Source of the DNA: Ruegeria sp. Ofav3-42 | GTDB taxonomy: Bacteria; Pseudomonadota; Alphaproteobacteria; Rhodobacterales; Rhodobacteraceae | Assembly: GCF_022347725.1 (NCBI RefSeq) | Contig: NZ_JAKRGB010000005.1 | Coordinates: 186,001-250,000, forward strand | DNA length: 64,000 bases | Reading direction: 5' to 3' | Shown: piece by piece, positions 33,471 to 42,211 of the stretch | Layout of the letters: every line of letters begins with the position of its first letter | Numbering within the stretch: position 1 is the stretch's first letter | Notes under the pieces: generated by a model | The model's input: only the letters and a program-made list of their open reading frames with translations | Databases searched by the model: none | Told to the model about the DNA's origin: nothing | Translations under genes and position numbers: made by a program

Positions 33471-35795
33471 TTACCGCGCGAGCGCACTCTTACAGAAATT
33501 GTTAGCGCCAACAATGCCAAATTCATCTTGTTCTGACACATACAAGTTCATGGAGCGACGTAGTTCACTGAACCGTCCGCCTGCATTGAAGGCATCCCGG
33601 AACGCATCCTTAAACAACCATCGGTTCTTTTCGGCCACCCCGCCAACAAGAAAGACACCGCCTGTCGGCATGAATGCAACTGCCAAATCACCCATCAGCG
33701 CCCCAAGATGAGTTGTAAACATGTGAGATGCTTTGACGGCTACCGGATCGGTATTTGATTGTGCGTCTTGTAGGATATCTTTGGCGGTGCGCGTTGGTAC
33801 ATCAGTCTGGCCAGCAGCCAAGCTAGCAGCTTTGTAAAGGATTGGCAGACCCGTACCGCTCAAGAACATCTCCGCTTCCAATACCAGGCTGTCGTCAAAG
33901 AAACAGTCGGGGGCGACGTGGCGCGCTGCTTTGAATATTTCCACCTCATCCTCATGGCGAGGCGACAGCCCCACATGTCCGCCTTCACCGGACGCGGTGT
34001 GGTATCGCCCTTCGGAATATAGCAGAGCACCAACGCCGAGCCCGGTGCCTGGGCCTACCACCAGTCGCGTTCCAGCGGGTGGCGTTTCTGCTCCCTGCAA
34101 AACTTCGACGTCCTTGTCGGTGATTTCGGCAACGGACCACGCGGCGGCAGTAAAGTCGTTGATAACAAACGTATGCTGCGCGCCGGTGGCCTTGCCTATA
34201 TCCCGCTCTGACAGATCGAGATGCGCATTCGTTAGTCGGATCGTCCCGTCTTTGACTGGTCCGGCACCGGCCGCAACAACAGCGCGGGGATCGGTGCCAA
34301 GCTCGTCGCGCAGGCTGTGAAAGGCGTGCAGCAATTCGGACAGCGAGCCGGTCGGGTATTTGCGAAGGCCTGTCAGCTCTCCGTTTGAAACGACGCCCAG
34401 CCGGGTGTTGGTTCCGCCAATATCCGCAACAAGGTTCCAATGTTCGTGCATTGCGCCTGCAGGTTGGGCCATCGGAAGTGAAACGGACCCTCCGGCCAGA
34501 GCGGTTTTCAGCGCTTTGTAAGACGCCTTCTGGGTGCGCTCCAGCGTATCGAAATCGACGTCAACCAGCCCGAACCGCTTTTCATAGCCAAAGGACCACT
34601 CGTAATTGTCCAGCAACGACCAGATGAAGTAGCCCTTGATCGGTACGTCTTGCTCAAGTGCGCTTTGGACTGCAGTCAAATGTCGGTTCAGGTAGTCTAT
34701 ACGATCGTCATCCTGCCGACGCTCGGGGCTCGCCATACCGTTTTCGGTGACGTAGATCGGCAGATTCCCAGTGTAATCGCGCATGGTTCGCGTAAGAAAC
34801 CGGGTCAGGGCGTCAGGCTCAATCTCCCACCCCATCTGGGTCTTGGGCAGCCGGCCGGGAATTTCTTTCAGGCTAGGCCACGCAGTTTCGGCGGGCGCGA
34901 TCAGTTTGCGGGTGTAGTAGTTCAATCCGCACCAGTCGACAGGTGTGCCGATTGTGTCGAAATCGTCCTGCCAGCCAGAGGGTAGGTGAGGTTCCAACCC
35001 GTCCAGCACGTTTTGCGGATAGGCTTTATTGAACACCCCACTCAGGAAAAAGCGGTTATAAATTCCGTCATAAAGATCAGCAGCCTTGCGCGCTCCGGGG
35101 CTGTCATCGGCGGGTTCAGCCCATTCCAGATTGAACACGGCACCCAGGTTCGACATTCCCAAACCACGCATCGCCTCAATAGCGCTACCATGGGCAAGCA
35201 AGACATGATGCATTGCACGAGCTGTGGCGCGAATGTCGCGCAGGCCCGGTGCGTGATGCCCTTCAAAATGACTCAGCCAGCTTACGCACCAGGGTTCATT
35301 GATCGGTGCTACGCTGTACATACGGTCCCCGATCCTGCCCATTATGATCTCGGTGAAATCGGCGAACCAATTTGCGATATCGCGATTTCGCCACCCACCA
35401 AGATCGGCGATGGGTGAGGGCAGCTCCCAATGGTACAGGGTCGCACAGGGGCGAATGCCGCGTTCCAGAAGCGCGTCGGCGAGGCGGTCATAATAGTCCA
35501 AGCCAGCTTGGTTCACCGTGCCACGCCCTTCGGGCAAAACTCGTGCCCAACTGGTTGAGAAGCGATAGCAGTCAAAACCGGCATCACGCACGAGGTCGAA
35601 ATCCTGCGGATAGTGGTGCAGGTGGTCACAAGCCAGATCGCCATTTTCATTGCGCACCACATTGCCCGGTGAGGCTGCAAACGTATCCCAATGCGTCTGC
35701 CCAGCACCGCCCTGAGCGTGCCCTTCGATCTGATAGGCGGAAGTTGCAACGCCAAAGAGGAAGTCTTTGGGGAAATCCGATCGTGTGTATTTCAT
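33471..35795 (-). CDS. GH1 beta-glucosidase fused to glucokinase
   Basis: A single 774-residue frame with two complete enzymes. Residues 1 to ~432 are a GH1 beta-glucosidase: FLFGVATSAYQIEG at the N-terminus, acid/base Glu167 in PINEPW, nucleophile Glu351 in VTENGM and WSLLDNYEWSFGY near 392-404. After a short linker (~433-450), residues ~451-774 form a glucokinase with ATP motif ADIGGTNTRLG (457-467) and VVGPGTGLGVG; this part is about 324 residues, the normal length of Glk. No stop or frameshift separates them. An internal ATG (Met449) follows AGGCGCA, so free kinase could also be made. The protein has no signal peptide; it would hydrolyse cellobiose-like sugars in the cytoplasm and phosphorylate the glucose released. 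Confidence 0.93.
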   Translation of the reverse strand: MKYTRSDFPKDFLFGVATSAYQIEGHAQGGAGQTHWDTFAASPGNVVRNENGDLACDHLHHYPQDFDLVRDAGFDCYRFSTSWARVLPEGRGTVNQAGLDYYDRLADALLERGIRPCATLYHWELPSPIADLGGWRNRDIANWFADFTEIIMGRIGDRMYSVAPINEPWCVSWLSHFEGHHAPGLRDIRATARAMHHVLLAHGSAIEAMRGLGMSNLGAVFNLEWAEPADDSPGARKAADLYDGIYNRFFLSGVFNKAYPQNVLDGLEPHLPSGWQDDFDTIGTPVDWCGLNYYTRKLIAPAETAWPSLKEIPGRLPKTQMGWEIEPDALTRFLTRTMRDYTGNLPIYVTENGMASPERRQDDDRIDYLNRHLTAVQSALEQDVPIKGYFIWSLLDNYEWSFGYEKRFGLVDVDFDTLERTQKASYKALKTALAGGSVSLPMAQPAGAMHEHWNLVADIGGTNTRLGVVSNGELTGLRKYPTGSLSELLHAFHSLRDELGTDPRAVVAAGAGPVKDGTIRLTNAHLDLSERDIGKATGAQHTFVINDFTAAAWSVAEITDKDVEVLQGAETPPAGTRLVVGPGTGLGVGALLYSEGRYHTASGEGGHVGLSPRHEDEVEIFKAARHVAPDCFFDDSLVLEAEMFLSGTGLPILYKAASLAAGQTDVPTRTAKDILQDAQSNTDPVAVKASHMFTTHLGALMGDLAVAFMPTGGVFLVGGVAEKNRWLFKDAFRDAFNAGGRFSELRRSMNLYVSEQDEFGIVGANNFCKSALAR

Positions 35796-35797
35796 TG

Positions 35798-36829
35798 TCA
35801 GAACCTGTTGGGGGCGGGGCCGGTTGAGCCGCCAACTACCAGTTCGGCTTCCAGCAATCTAGTTTTTACGGGATCTTCCGGAGACTTGATGCGCTCGATC
35901 AACATCTCTGCCGCCATTTCACCCGCCTGACGAACCGAGGATCGGGTGGCTGTAAAAATCGGCACATCCTGACCGTTCTTGAGGTACGAGAGGTCGTCAT
36001 CATGGGCAATGACCGAGACATCTTTTCCCATTTTCAACCCGGCCTCATTCAGCGCGCGCCGCACGCCAATGGCGGAAATCATGGATGACGTCAGAATGGC
36101 GGTTGGCGGATCATCCAGGCGCAGCATGTCGCGTGTTTCGTGATGTCCGTAGACCTCGGTCATCTCGGCGCTGCGCATCAGATCGGGGTCAGGCGACAAA
36201 TCAGCATCGTCCAATGCCTCAAGATATCCTGCGCGGCGGCGTTGGGCGAAATCCATATCCTCAAGCCCGTTGATCAGGGCGATTCGACGATGCCCAAGGT
36301 CGATCAGAAACCGGGTCGCGCGCAGGAAAGAGCTTTTGTTGTTCACGTCAATCCAGTCATAGGGCACGTCCACGCCGGTCGACCTGCCGTGCACGATGAA
36401 CGGCACACCCATCCGGTTCAGAACCTCGATTCTGTGTTCATTGACCTTAGGGCCTTGCAAAACCACACCATCGACTGCACCGCGTTGAAACAGACTGCGA
36501 TATGCTTCCTCGATCGAGGTGTCGTCTGCGTTGGTGAACATCATGTCATATCCATGATCTCCATACTTGCGGGCGGCACCAGCGACGAAGTCTCCGAAAA
36601 TGGGGTTCACCATTTCGTGCTGCGATGAACTTGGGATCACGTGGCCAATCACCATGGATCTTCCGGTCGCCAAACCCTTGGCCCGGCTGTTTGGCCGGTA
36701 TCCGTGCTTGGCTGCGGCGGCCTGAACACGAATGCGCGTATCCTCATTCACCTCGGGATAGCCATTCAGCGCGCGGCTGACCGTGGTCTGGGACAGGCCG
36801 AGGATTTCTGAGAGCTGCTTTAGGTTCAT
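35798..36829 (-). CDS. aglR: LacI-family repressor of glucoside genes, AglR-like
   Basis: A 343-residue regulator with the LacI helix-turn-helix at its very start (MNLKQLSEILGLSQTTVSRA) and hinge region YRPNSRAKGLATGRS, then a sugar-binding core. It lies 2 bp upstream of the GH1-glucokinase gene and is divergent from aglE, the arrangement of AglR in rhizobia and roseobacters. Operator-like sites with core AAGCGCTT lie between it and aglE. Glucose- or glucoside-responsive repression of both units is inferred. Confidence 0.85.
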   Translation of the reverse strand: MNLKQLSEILGLSQTTVSRALNGYPEVNEDTRIRVQAAAAKHGYRPNSRAKGLATGRSMVIGHVIPSSSQHEMVNPIFGDFVAGAARKYGDHGYDMMFTNADDTSIEEAYRSLFQRGAVDGVVLQGPKVNEHRIEVLNRMGVPFIVHGRSTGVDVPYDWIDVNNKSSFLRATRFLIDLGHRRIALINGLEDMDFAQRRRAGYLEALDDADLSPDPDLMRSAEMTEVYGHHETRDMLRLDDPPTAILTSSMISAIGVRRALNEAGLKMGKDVSVIAHDDDLSYLKNGQDVPIFTATRSSVRQAGEMAAEMLIERIKSPEDPVKTRLLEAELVVGGSTGPAPNRF

Positions 36830-36952
36830 GGTCGCTTCAAAGCGCCTTCAAATTTTTCTGTTTCGTGTATTGTGGTTGGTTTTCTAGCTTAGACACGTTT
36901 TTCCCTGATTTGGTTTTCAATATTAATAATTTGGGCCACAGTAAACAGAATA

Positions 36953-36981
36953 TTGACATATTTTGAATGTTAGCGGATAAA
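36953..36981 (+). promoter_or_regulatory. Candidate promoter of aglEFGAK
   Basis: TTGACA (36953-36958) and GATAAA (36976-36981) are separated by 17 bp. Transcription would start near 36988, immediately before the operator palindrome at 36992, so a bound repressor would block it. Confidence 0.6.
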
Positions 36982-36991
36982 GCCCATCATC

Positions 36992-37025
36992 CAAAGCGCT
37001 TTGAAAATGAGTCTTGCAAGCGCTT
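36992..37025. promoter_or_regulatory. LacI/AglR-type operators upstream of aglE
   Basis: A perfect palindrome CAAAGCGCTTTG occupies 36992-37003, and AAGCGCTT occurs again at 37018-37025 within TTGCAAGCGCTTAG. A degenerate copy, CAAAGCGCCTTC, lies at 36838-36849 near the aglR start. The shared core AAAGCGCT(T) with its central CG fits LacI-family operators. Confidence 0.65.
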
Positions 37026-37047
37026 AGTAATGTTGGGAGGAAGCTTC

Positions 37048-38316
37048 ATGAAACACTCGCTTTATGCAGGAGCGGCGACGTTCGCCCTGATGGCGGGCGC
37101 GGCGCAAGCCGACAAGGTTACTGTGTTCGGCCCATGGCTGGGGCCGGATCAGGAGAATGTCGAAAAGGTGCTGGATGGCTTTGCCGCCGCAACCGGGCAT
37201 GAATACGCCTATGTCGGGTCGGACAGCTTCGAACAGCAAATCAGAATCGATGCCGAGGCAGGGTCGGCGCCGAATGTGGCGGTGTTCCCCCAGCCCGGGT
37301 TGGCATCGGATATGGCCAAGGCGGGGTTTCTGACGCCGCTTGGCGATGGGACTGCAGACTGGATTCGTGACAACTATGCCGCCGGGCAGTCGTGGGTTGA
37401 TCTGGGCACCTATGCGGGCCCGGACGGTCAGGATCATCTGTACGGCTTCTTCTACAAGGTCGACGTGAAGTCGCTTGTCTGGTTTGTGCCCGAGAACTTT
37501 GAGGATGCCGGGTACGAAGTTCCCACCACCATGGAGGAACTGAAGGCGCTAACCGACCAGATCGTTGCTGATGGCGAAACGCCATGGTGTATCGGTTTGG
37601 GCTCTGGCGGCGCGACTGGCTGGCCGGCGACCGACTGGGTCGAGGATATGATGCTGCGCACGCAATCGCCCGAGGATTATGATGCCTGGGTCGCAAACGA
37701 ATTGAAGTTCAACGATCCAAAAGTCGTTGCTGCGATCGAAGAATTCGGCGCGTTTGCCCGCAATGATGATTATGTGGCGGGTGGTGCCGGTGCGGTTGCG
37801 ACGACTGATTTTCGCGACAGCCCGAAAGGCATGTTCAGCTCGCCTCCGCAGTGTTACATGCACCGTCAGGCCTCGTTCATTCCAGCCTTCTTCCCGGAAG
37901 GCACGGTTGTAGGCGAGGATGCTGATTTTTTCTATTTCCCGGCGTACGAAAGCAAGGATCTTGGCAGCCCGGTGCTGGGTGCAGGCACGGTTTGGGCGAT
38001 CACAAACGACAGCCCCGGCGCGCATGCGCTGATAGAGTATCTGCAAACGCCCGAAGCGCACGAAACATGGATGGCGTTGACCGGTTTCCTGACACCGCAT
38101 AAGGGCGTCGATACCTCGGTATTCTCGGACCCGACTTTGAAGAAGATGAACGACATTCTTCTGGGGGCGACAACCTTCCGGTTTGACGGGTCCGACCTGA
38201 TGCCGGGCGGCGTGGGTGCGGGCACGTTCTGGACCGGCATGGTTGACTATACCGGAGGCACTCCGGCGCAAGAGGTTGCCGATGAAATCCAGTCTTCCTG
38301 GGATGCACTGGACTAA
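37048..38316 (+). CDS. aglE: Alpha-glucoside ABC transporter binding protein AglE
   Basis: A 422-residue periplasmic binding protein with a signal peptide (MKHSLYAGAATFALMAGAAQA). Size, order and the divergent AglR match AglE of the alpha-glucoside system, which binds sucrose, trehalose, maltose and similar sugars. ATG 37048 has GGGAGG 7 bases upstream; the frame is open to 36967 but passes through the operator. A stem-loop follows the gene, a usual way to keep binding protein in excess over permeases. Confidence 0.9.
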   Translation: MKHSLYAGAATFALMAGAAQADKVTVFGPWLGPDQENVEKVLDGFAAATGHEYAYVGSDSFEQQIRIDAEAGSAPNVAVFPQPGLASDMAKAGFLTPLGDGTADWIRDNYAAGQSWVDLGTYAGPDGQDHLYGFFYKVDVKSLVWFVPENFEDAGYEVPTTMEELKALTDQIVADGETPWCIGLGSGGATGWPATDWVEDMMLRTQSPEDYDAWVANELKFNDPKVVAAIEEFGAFARNDDYVAGGAGAVATTDFRDSPKGMFSSPPQCYMHRQASFIPAFFPEGTVVGEDADFFYFPAYESKDLGSPVLGAGTVWAITNDSPGAHALIEYLQTPEAHETWMALTGFLTPHKGVDTSVFSDPTLKKMNDILLGATTFRFDGSDLMPGGVGAGTFWTGMVDYTGGTPAQEVADEIQSSWDALD

Positions 38317-38327
38317 TCGATTAAAAC

Positions 38328-38355
38328 CGGGCGACCCGCAAAACCGGATCGCCCG
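38328..38355 (+). terminator. Intercistronic stem-loop after aglE
   Basis: CGGGCGA pairs with TCGCCCG across a 14-base loop, starting 11 bp after the aglE stop. No T-run follows, so it likely stabilises the upstream message or lowers read-through into aglF. Confidence 0.5.
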
Positions 38356-38382
38356 CCCCCCTCCGTCGCAAGGGAGAGCGGC

Positions 38383-39390
38383 ATGCATCCGGCATTTCAG
38401 GGCCTGCTGACCATCGCCATCGGCGTGTCAGGTTGCGTAGGCTATTTCTACCTATCCAATCAGTTTTTGGACAAAATTCTGTTTCCGCCGCGCGGGCCGA
38501 ATGCTGGCCGTAACATCAATCGGGCGAACATGATCCGGCCCTGGTTGTTTCTGTTTCCGGCGTTGGCTGCGTTGGGGCTGTATCTGGCCTATCCGGTCGT
38601 CGAAACACTACGCCTTTCCCTGACAGATCGGGTGCCCGGCGGGGGGTATGAATGGGTCGGCCTGGACAACTATGTCCAGATGACCAACGAGCCTAAGTTC
38701 TGGGAAGCGATGCGCAACAACATGTTCTGGCTGATCATTGTGCCAGCTATGTCGACGGCCTTTGGCCTGCTTGTTGCGCAACTGACCGACCGCATCCGGT
38801 GGGGGAACGTCGCCAAGTCACTGATCTTTATGCCCATGGCGATCTCTTTCGTGGGGGCGTCGGTCATCTGGAAACTTGTTTACGACACCCGCCCGGCCGA
38901 GCAGAATCAGATCGGTATGCTCAACGCGCTGTATTTGTTTTTTGGCGGTGCCGAGCCTCAGACCTGGTTGACGATCCCATTCTGGAACAGTTTCTTTCTG
39001 ATGGTGGTCCTGATCTGGATTCAAACCGGTTTTGCCATGGTCATTCTGTCAGCTGCCCTGCGTAGCATTCCCGAAGAGACCATCGAAGCGGCTATTCTGG
39101 ACGGCGCGAACCCGTTTCAGATTTTTTTCCGGATCAAGGTTCCTCAGATCAAGACAACAATATTGGTCGTTTGGACCACGATCACGATTACCGTACTGAA
39201 GGTCTTCGACATCGTCTTCGCCATGACCAACGGCCAATGGGAGACGCAGGTTCTGGCCAACTACATGTATGACAAGCTGTTTCGGGCCAATGACTGGGGC
39301 GTTGGCTCAGCCTCGGCCATGGTGATCATGTTGCTGGTCGCCCCGATCCTCGTTTGGAACGTGCGCAATGCGCGCAAAGAGATGGAGTAG
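38383..39390 (+). CDS. aglF: Alpha-glucoside ABC transporter permease AglF
   Basis: A 335-residue permease. An extra N-terminal hydrophobic segment (about residues 5-25) precedes six core helices, as in AglF proteins. The ATPase-contact loop is EETIEAAILDGANPFQIFFRI near residue 227-247. The start has AGGGAGAG 5-6 bases upstream. Pairs with AglG in the membrane. Confidence 0.9.
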   Translation: MHPAFQGLLTIAIGVSGCVGYFYLSNQFLDKILFPPRGPNAGRNINRANMIRPWLFLFPALAALGLYLAYPVVETLRLSLTDRVPGGGYEWVGLDNYVQMTNEPKFWEAMRNNMFWLIIVPAMSTAFGLLVAQLTDRIRWGNVAKSLIFMPMAISFVGASVIWKLVYDTRPAEQNQIGMLNALYLFFGGAEPQTWLTIPFWNSFFLMVVLIWIQTGFAMVILSAALRSIPEETIEAAILDGANPFQIFFRIKVPQIKTTILVVWTTITITVLKVFDIVFAMTNGQWETQVLANYMYDKLFRANDWGVGSASAMVIMLLVAPILVWNVRNARKEME

Positions 39391-39394
39391 GGCC

Positions 39395-40543
39395 GTGAAC
39401 GATATTGCTGGAACCAAACCTGCCCTCAGATGGGTTGTCCACGCCTCGGTCATCTTCCTTGTGGTTCTGTGGGTCGTGCCAACTCTTGGGCTGTTGATCT
39501 CATCCTTCCGCACAGCTGACCAGATTGCGACCAGCGGTTGGTGGCGGTCGTTGTTTCCGTCCGAACAGAACCTGACTCTGCGAAGCGCGGCCCCTGATAC
39601 ACAGGTGCAGGAAAACGGAATGTACGTGATCGAGGGCAACGTCTTTGGTGACGAAACCAAAGCCACGATTTCGAAATGGGGTGTCAGTTCCAGGGCCGTT
39701 GATGCGTTCACCCCCGGAGATACTGCGGAATTGCGCAAAGGTGGGACAATCACTGTCGATGCCAACGGAAACTATCGGATGCAGAACTCGGAAGAGTTCA
39801 CCGGTAGCCGTGGGTCGCGTGTCTTTGTAACGGCTGAATTGCCCCCTGAGTTTACCTTGGACAATTACCACAAGGTTTTGCTGGCCGAGGACAGCACTGA
39901 CAGCATGGGGCGAGCATTCTTCAATACGCTGACTGTAACAATTCCGGCCACCATTATCCCGATCCTCGTAGCAGCTTTTGCGGCATATGCCTTGGCGTGG
40001 ATGGATTTTCCCGGACGAGCGCTGCTGATTGCCGCCGTCGTGGGGCTGCTGGTCGTCCCACTGCAGTTAGCCTTGATCCCGCTTTTGAAATTTCACCTCA
40101 ATATCGGCATTGGCAAAGGGTATCTGGGGGTTTGGCTTGCCCATACCGGTTTCGGGATGCCGCTGGCGATCTACCTGTTGCGCAACTACATGGCAGGACT
40201 GCCCCGAGACCTCATCGAAAACGCGCGGGTCGATGGCGCGACCGAGTTTCAAATCTTCACCAAGCTGATCCTGCCGCTTAGCTTTCCGGCACTGGCATCA
40301 TTCGCGATCTTCCAGTTCCTCTGGACGTGGAATGACTTGCTCGTCGCCAAGGTCTTCCTGATCGACGCATCGGGTCAAACCACTGTTATGACCAACCGCA
40401 TCGTCGAGCTTTTGGGTACACGCGGTGGTAACTGGGAAATCCTCGCCACGGCGGCTTTTGTTTCGATCGCCGTACCGCTGGCTGTCTTCTTCGCAATGCA
40501 AAAATACCTGGTCCGTGGCCTGTTGGCCGGGTCCGTCAAATAG
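39395..40543 (+). CDS. aglG: Alpha-glucoside ABC transporter permease AglG
   Basis: A 382-residue permease with a long periplasmic insertion (about residues 45-155) after the first helix, typical of AglG, and the loop RDLIENARVDGATEFQIFTKL near 271-291. GTG 39395 is the probable start: GGAG lies 7 bases upstream, and an ATG at 39368 would overlap aglF by 23 bp. It is followed 9 bp later by aglA. Confidence 0.88.
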   Translation: MNDIAGTKPALRWVVHASVIFLVVLWVVPTLGLLISSFRTADQIATSGWWRSLFPSEQNLTLRSAAPDTQVQENGMYVIEGNVFGDETKATISKWGVSSRAVDAFTPGDTAELRKGGTITVDANGNYRMQNSEEFTGSRGSRVFVTAELPPEFTLDNYHKVLLAEDSTDSMGRAFFNTLTVTIPATIIPILVAAFAAYALAWMDFPGRALLIAAVVGLLVVPLQLALIPLLKFHLNIGIGKGYLGVWLAHTGFGMPLAIYLLRNYMAGLPRDLIENARVDGATEFQIFTKLILPLSFPALASFAIFQFLWTWNDLLVAKVFLIDASGQTTVMTNRIVELLGTRGGNWEILATAAFVSIAVPLAVFFAMQKYLVRGLLAGSVK

Positions 40544-40552
40544 AGGCGTCTG

Positions 40553-42208
40553 ATGAACGTGCAGAACACCGTGGAACTCAAAAACGCAACCAAAGCACTC
40601 GCCGACTGGTGGCGCGGCGGCGTGATCTATCAGATCTATCCGCGCAGCTTTCAGGACAGCAATGGTGATGGAATCGGAGACTTGAAAGGTATCACCCAGC
40701 GCTTGGAATACATCGCCTCGCTGGGCGTTGACGCCATCTGGATTTCTCCGTTCTTTAAGTCGCCGATGAAGGATTTCGGGTATGACGTCAGCGACTATCG
40801 CGATGTCGATCCAATGTTCGGAACCATGGAGGACTTTAAAGAGCTGCTGGACCACGCGCATGGGCACGGTCTGAAGGTTATGATCGATCTGGTGCTGTCG
40901 CACACATCGGATCAACACCCGTGGTTCAAAGAAAGCCGATCAAATCGCGAGAATTCCAAGTCCGATTGGTACGTCTGGGCTGATCCCAAACCTGATGGCA
41001 CACCGCCAAACAATTGGCTGTCGATCTTTGGCGGTTCTGCCTGGCAGTGGGACTCGCGGCGTCTGCAGTACTACCTGCACAATTTCCTGACGTCGCAGCC
41101 TGACCTGAATTTTCATTGTCAGGATGTGCAGGATGCCTTGTTGGATGTAGCGCGGTTCTGGTTGGATCTGGGCGTCGATGGATTCCGACTGGATACCATC
41201 AACTTCTATTTCCACGACGTGCAGCTGCGCGACAATCCCGGCCTGCCTATGGATCAGCGCAACGCCTCAATCGCGCCGATGGTTAATCCGTACAATCACC
41301 AGGATCACCTCTATTCCAAGAGCCGGCCTGAGAACATTGCCTTCCTTGAACGGTTACGAGCGCTGACCGACGAGTATGATGGCCGCGCCTGTCTGGGCGA
41401 GGTCGGTGACGCGCAGCGCGGGCTTGAAATCATGGGCGAATACACCAGCGGTGATAAGCGCATGCACATGTGTTATGCGTTCGAGTTCCTGGAAAAGCGC
41501 GCATTGACGGCGACTTACGCCAAACAGGTTTTCGACCAGCTGGAAGAGAAGGCTGGCGACGCGTGGCCGTGCTGGGCTTTCTCGAACCACGATGTACAGC
41601 GCCATGCGTCCCGCTGGGAACTGGACGACGCGGCGCTCCGCCAGCATGCAGTTCTGATGATGTGCCTTCGAGGTTCAGCTTGCCTGTATCAGGGCGAGGA
41701 ACTGGGCCTGCCCGAGGCTGACGTTCCTTTTGAGCATCTGCAAGACCCCTATGGCATTGAATTCTGGCCAGAATTTAAAGGACGCGATGGCTGCCGAACG
41801 CCGATGGTTTGGGCCGCGCAGGACGAGCAATCCGGTTTCACCTCAGGAACGCCATGGCTGCCGGTTAGCCAGACGCAGGCTGACCAAGCAGTCGACCGGT
41901 TGGAGCAGGAGGCGAGCTCGATGTTGCATCACTACCGCCGCGCCATCGCACTGCGCCACGCGCATTCCGCGCTGATGTCTGGCCAGCAGAACGACATGAA
42001 GCAGTCCGGTCCAATCCTGACGTTTATGCGCGAGGACAGCGCCGAACAGGTGTTCTGCGCGTTTAATCTGGGATCTGAATCAGCAGAGGCCACTCTGCCG
42101 GACGGCGAATGGCAGGTTATCGGGGAGGAATTGGGCAGCGTCGTAGGGGCGGGTACAGTGACCCTCGGCGCGGCCCAATTCTGTCTGATGCAGCGAGTGC
42201 AGGGGTAA
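40553..42208 (+). CDS. aglA: Cytoplasmic alpha-glucosidase AglA (GH13)
   Basis: A 551-residue GH13 enzyme. Landmarks: WWRGGVIYQIYPRSFQDSNGDGIGDL condensed at residues 19-44, DLVLSHTSD near 112-120, catalytic nucleophile Asp214 in GFRLDTINF, acid Glu in CLGEVGD near 283 and FSNHDVQRH near 343. No signal peptide, so it cleaves imported alpha-glucosides (for example sucrose, maltose, trehalose) inside the cell. It lies between aglG and aglK. Glucose would go to the fused glucokinase and fructose to the PfkB kinase encoded by the divergent operon. Confidence 0.93.
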   Translation: MNVQNTVELKNATKALADWWRGGVIYQIYPRSFQDSNGDGIGDLKGITQRLEYIASLGVDAIWISPFFKSPMKDFGYDVSDYRDVDPMFGTMEDFKELLDHAHGHGLKVMIDLVLSHTSDQHPWFKESRSNRENSKSDWYVWADPKPDGTPPNNWLSIFGGSAWQWDSRRLQYYLHNFLTSQPDLNFHCQDVQDALLDVARFWLDLGVDGFRLDTINFYFHDVQLRDNPGLPMDQRNASIAPMVNPYNHQDHLYSKSRPENIAFLERLRALTDEYDGRACLGEVGDAQRGLEIMGEYTSGDKRMHMCYAFEFLEKRALTATYAKQVFDQLEEKAGDAWPCWAFSNHDVQRHASRWELDDAALRQHAVLMMCLRGSACLYQGEELGLPEADVPFEHLQDPYGIEFWPEFKGRDGCRTPMVWAAQDEQSGFTSGTPWLPVSQTQADQAVDRLEQEASSMLHHYRRAIALRHAHSALMSGQQNDMKQSGPILTFMREDSAEQVFCAFNLGSESAEATLPDGEWQVIGEELGSVVGAGTVTLGAAQFCLMQRVQG

Positions 42209-42211
42209 GCT

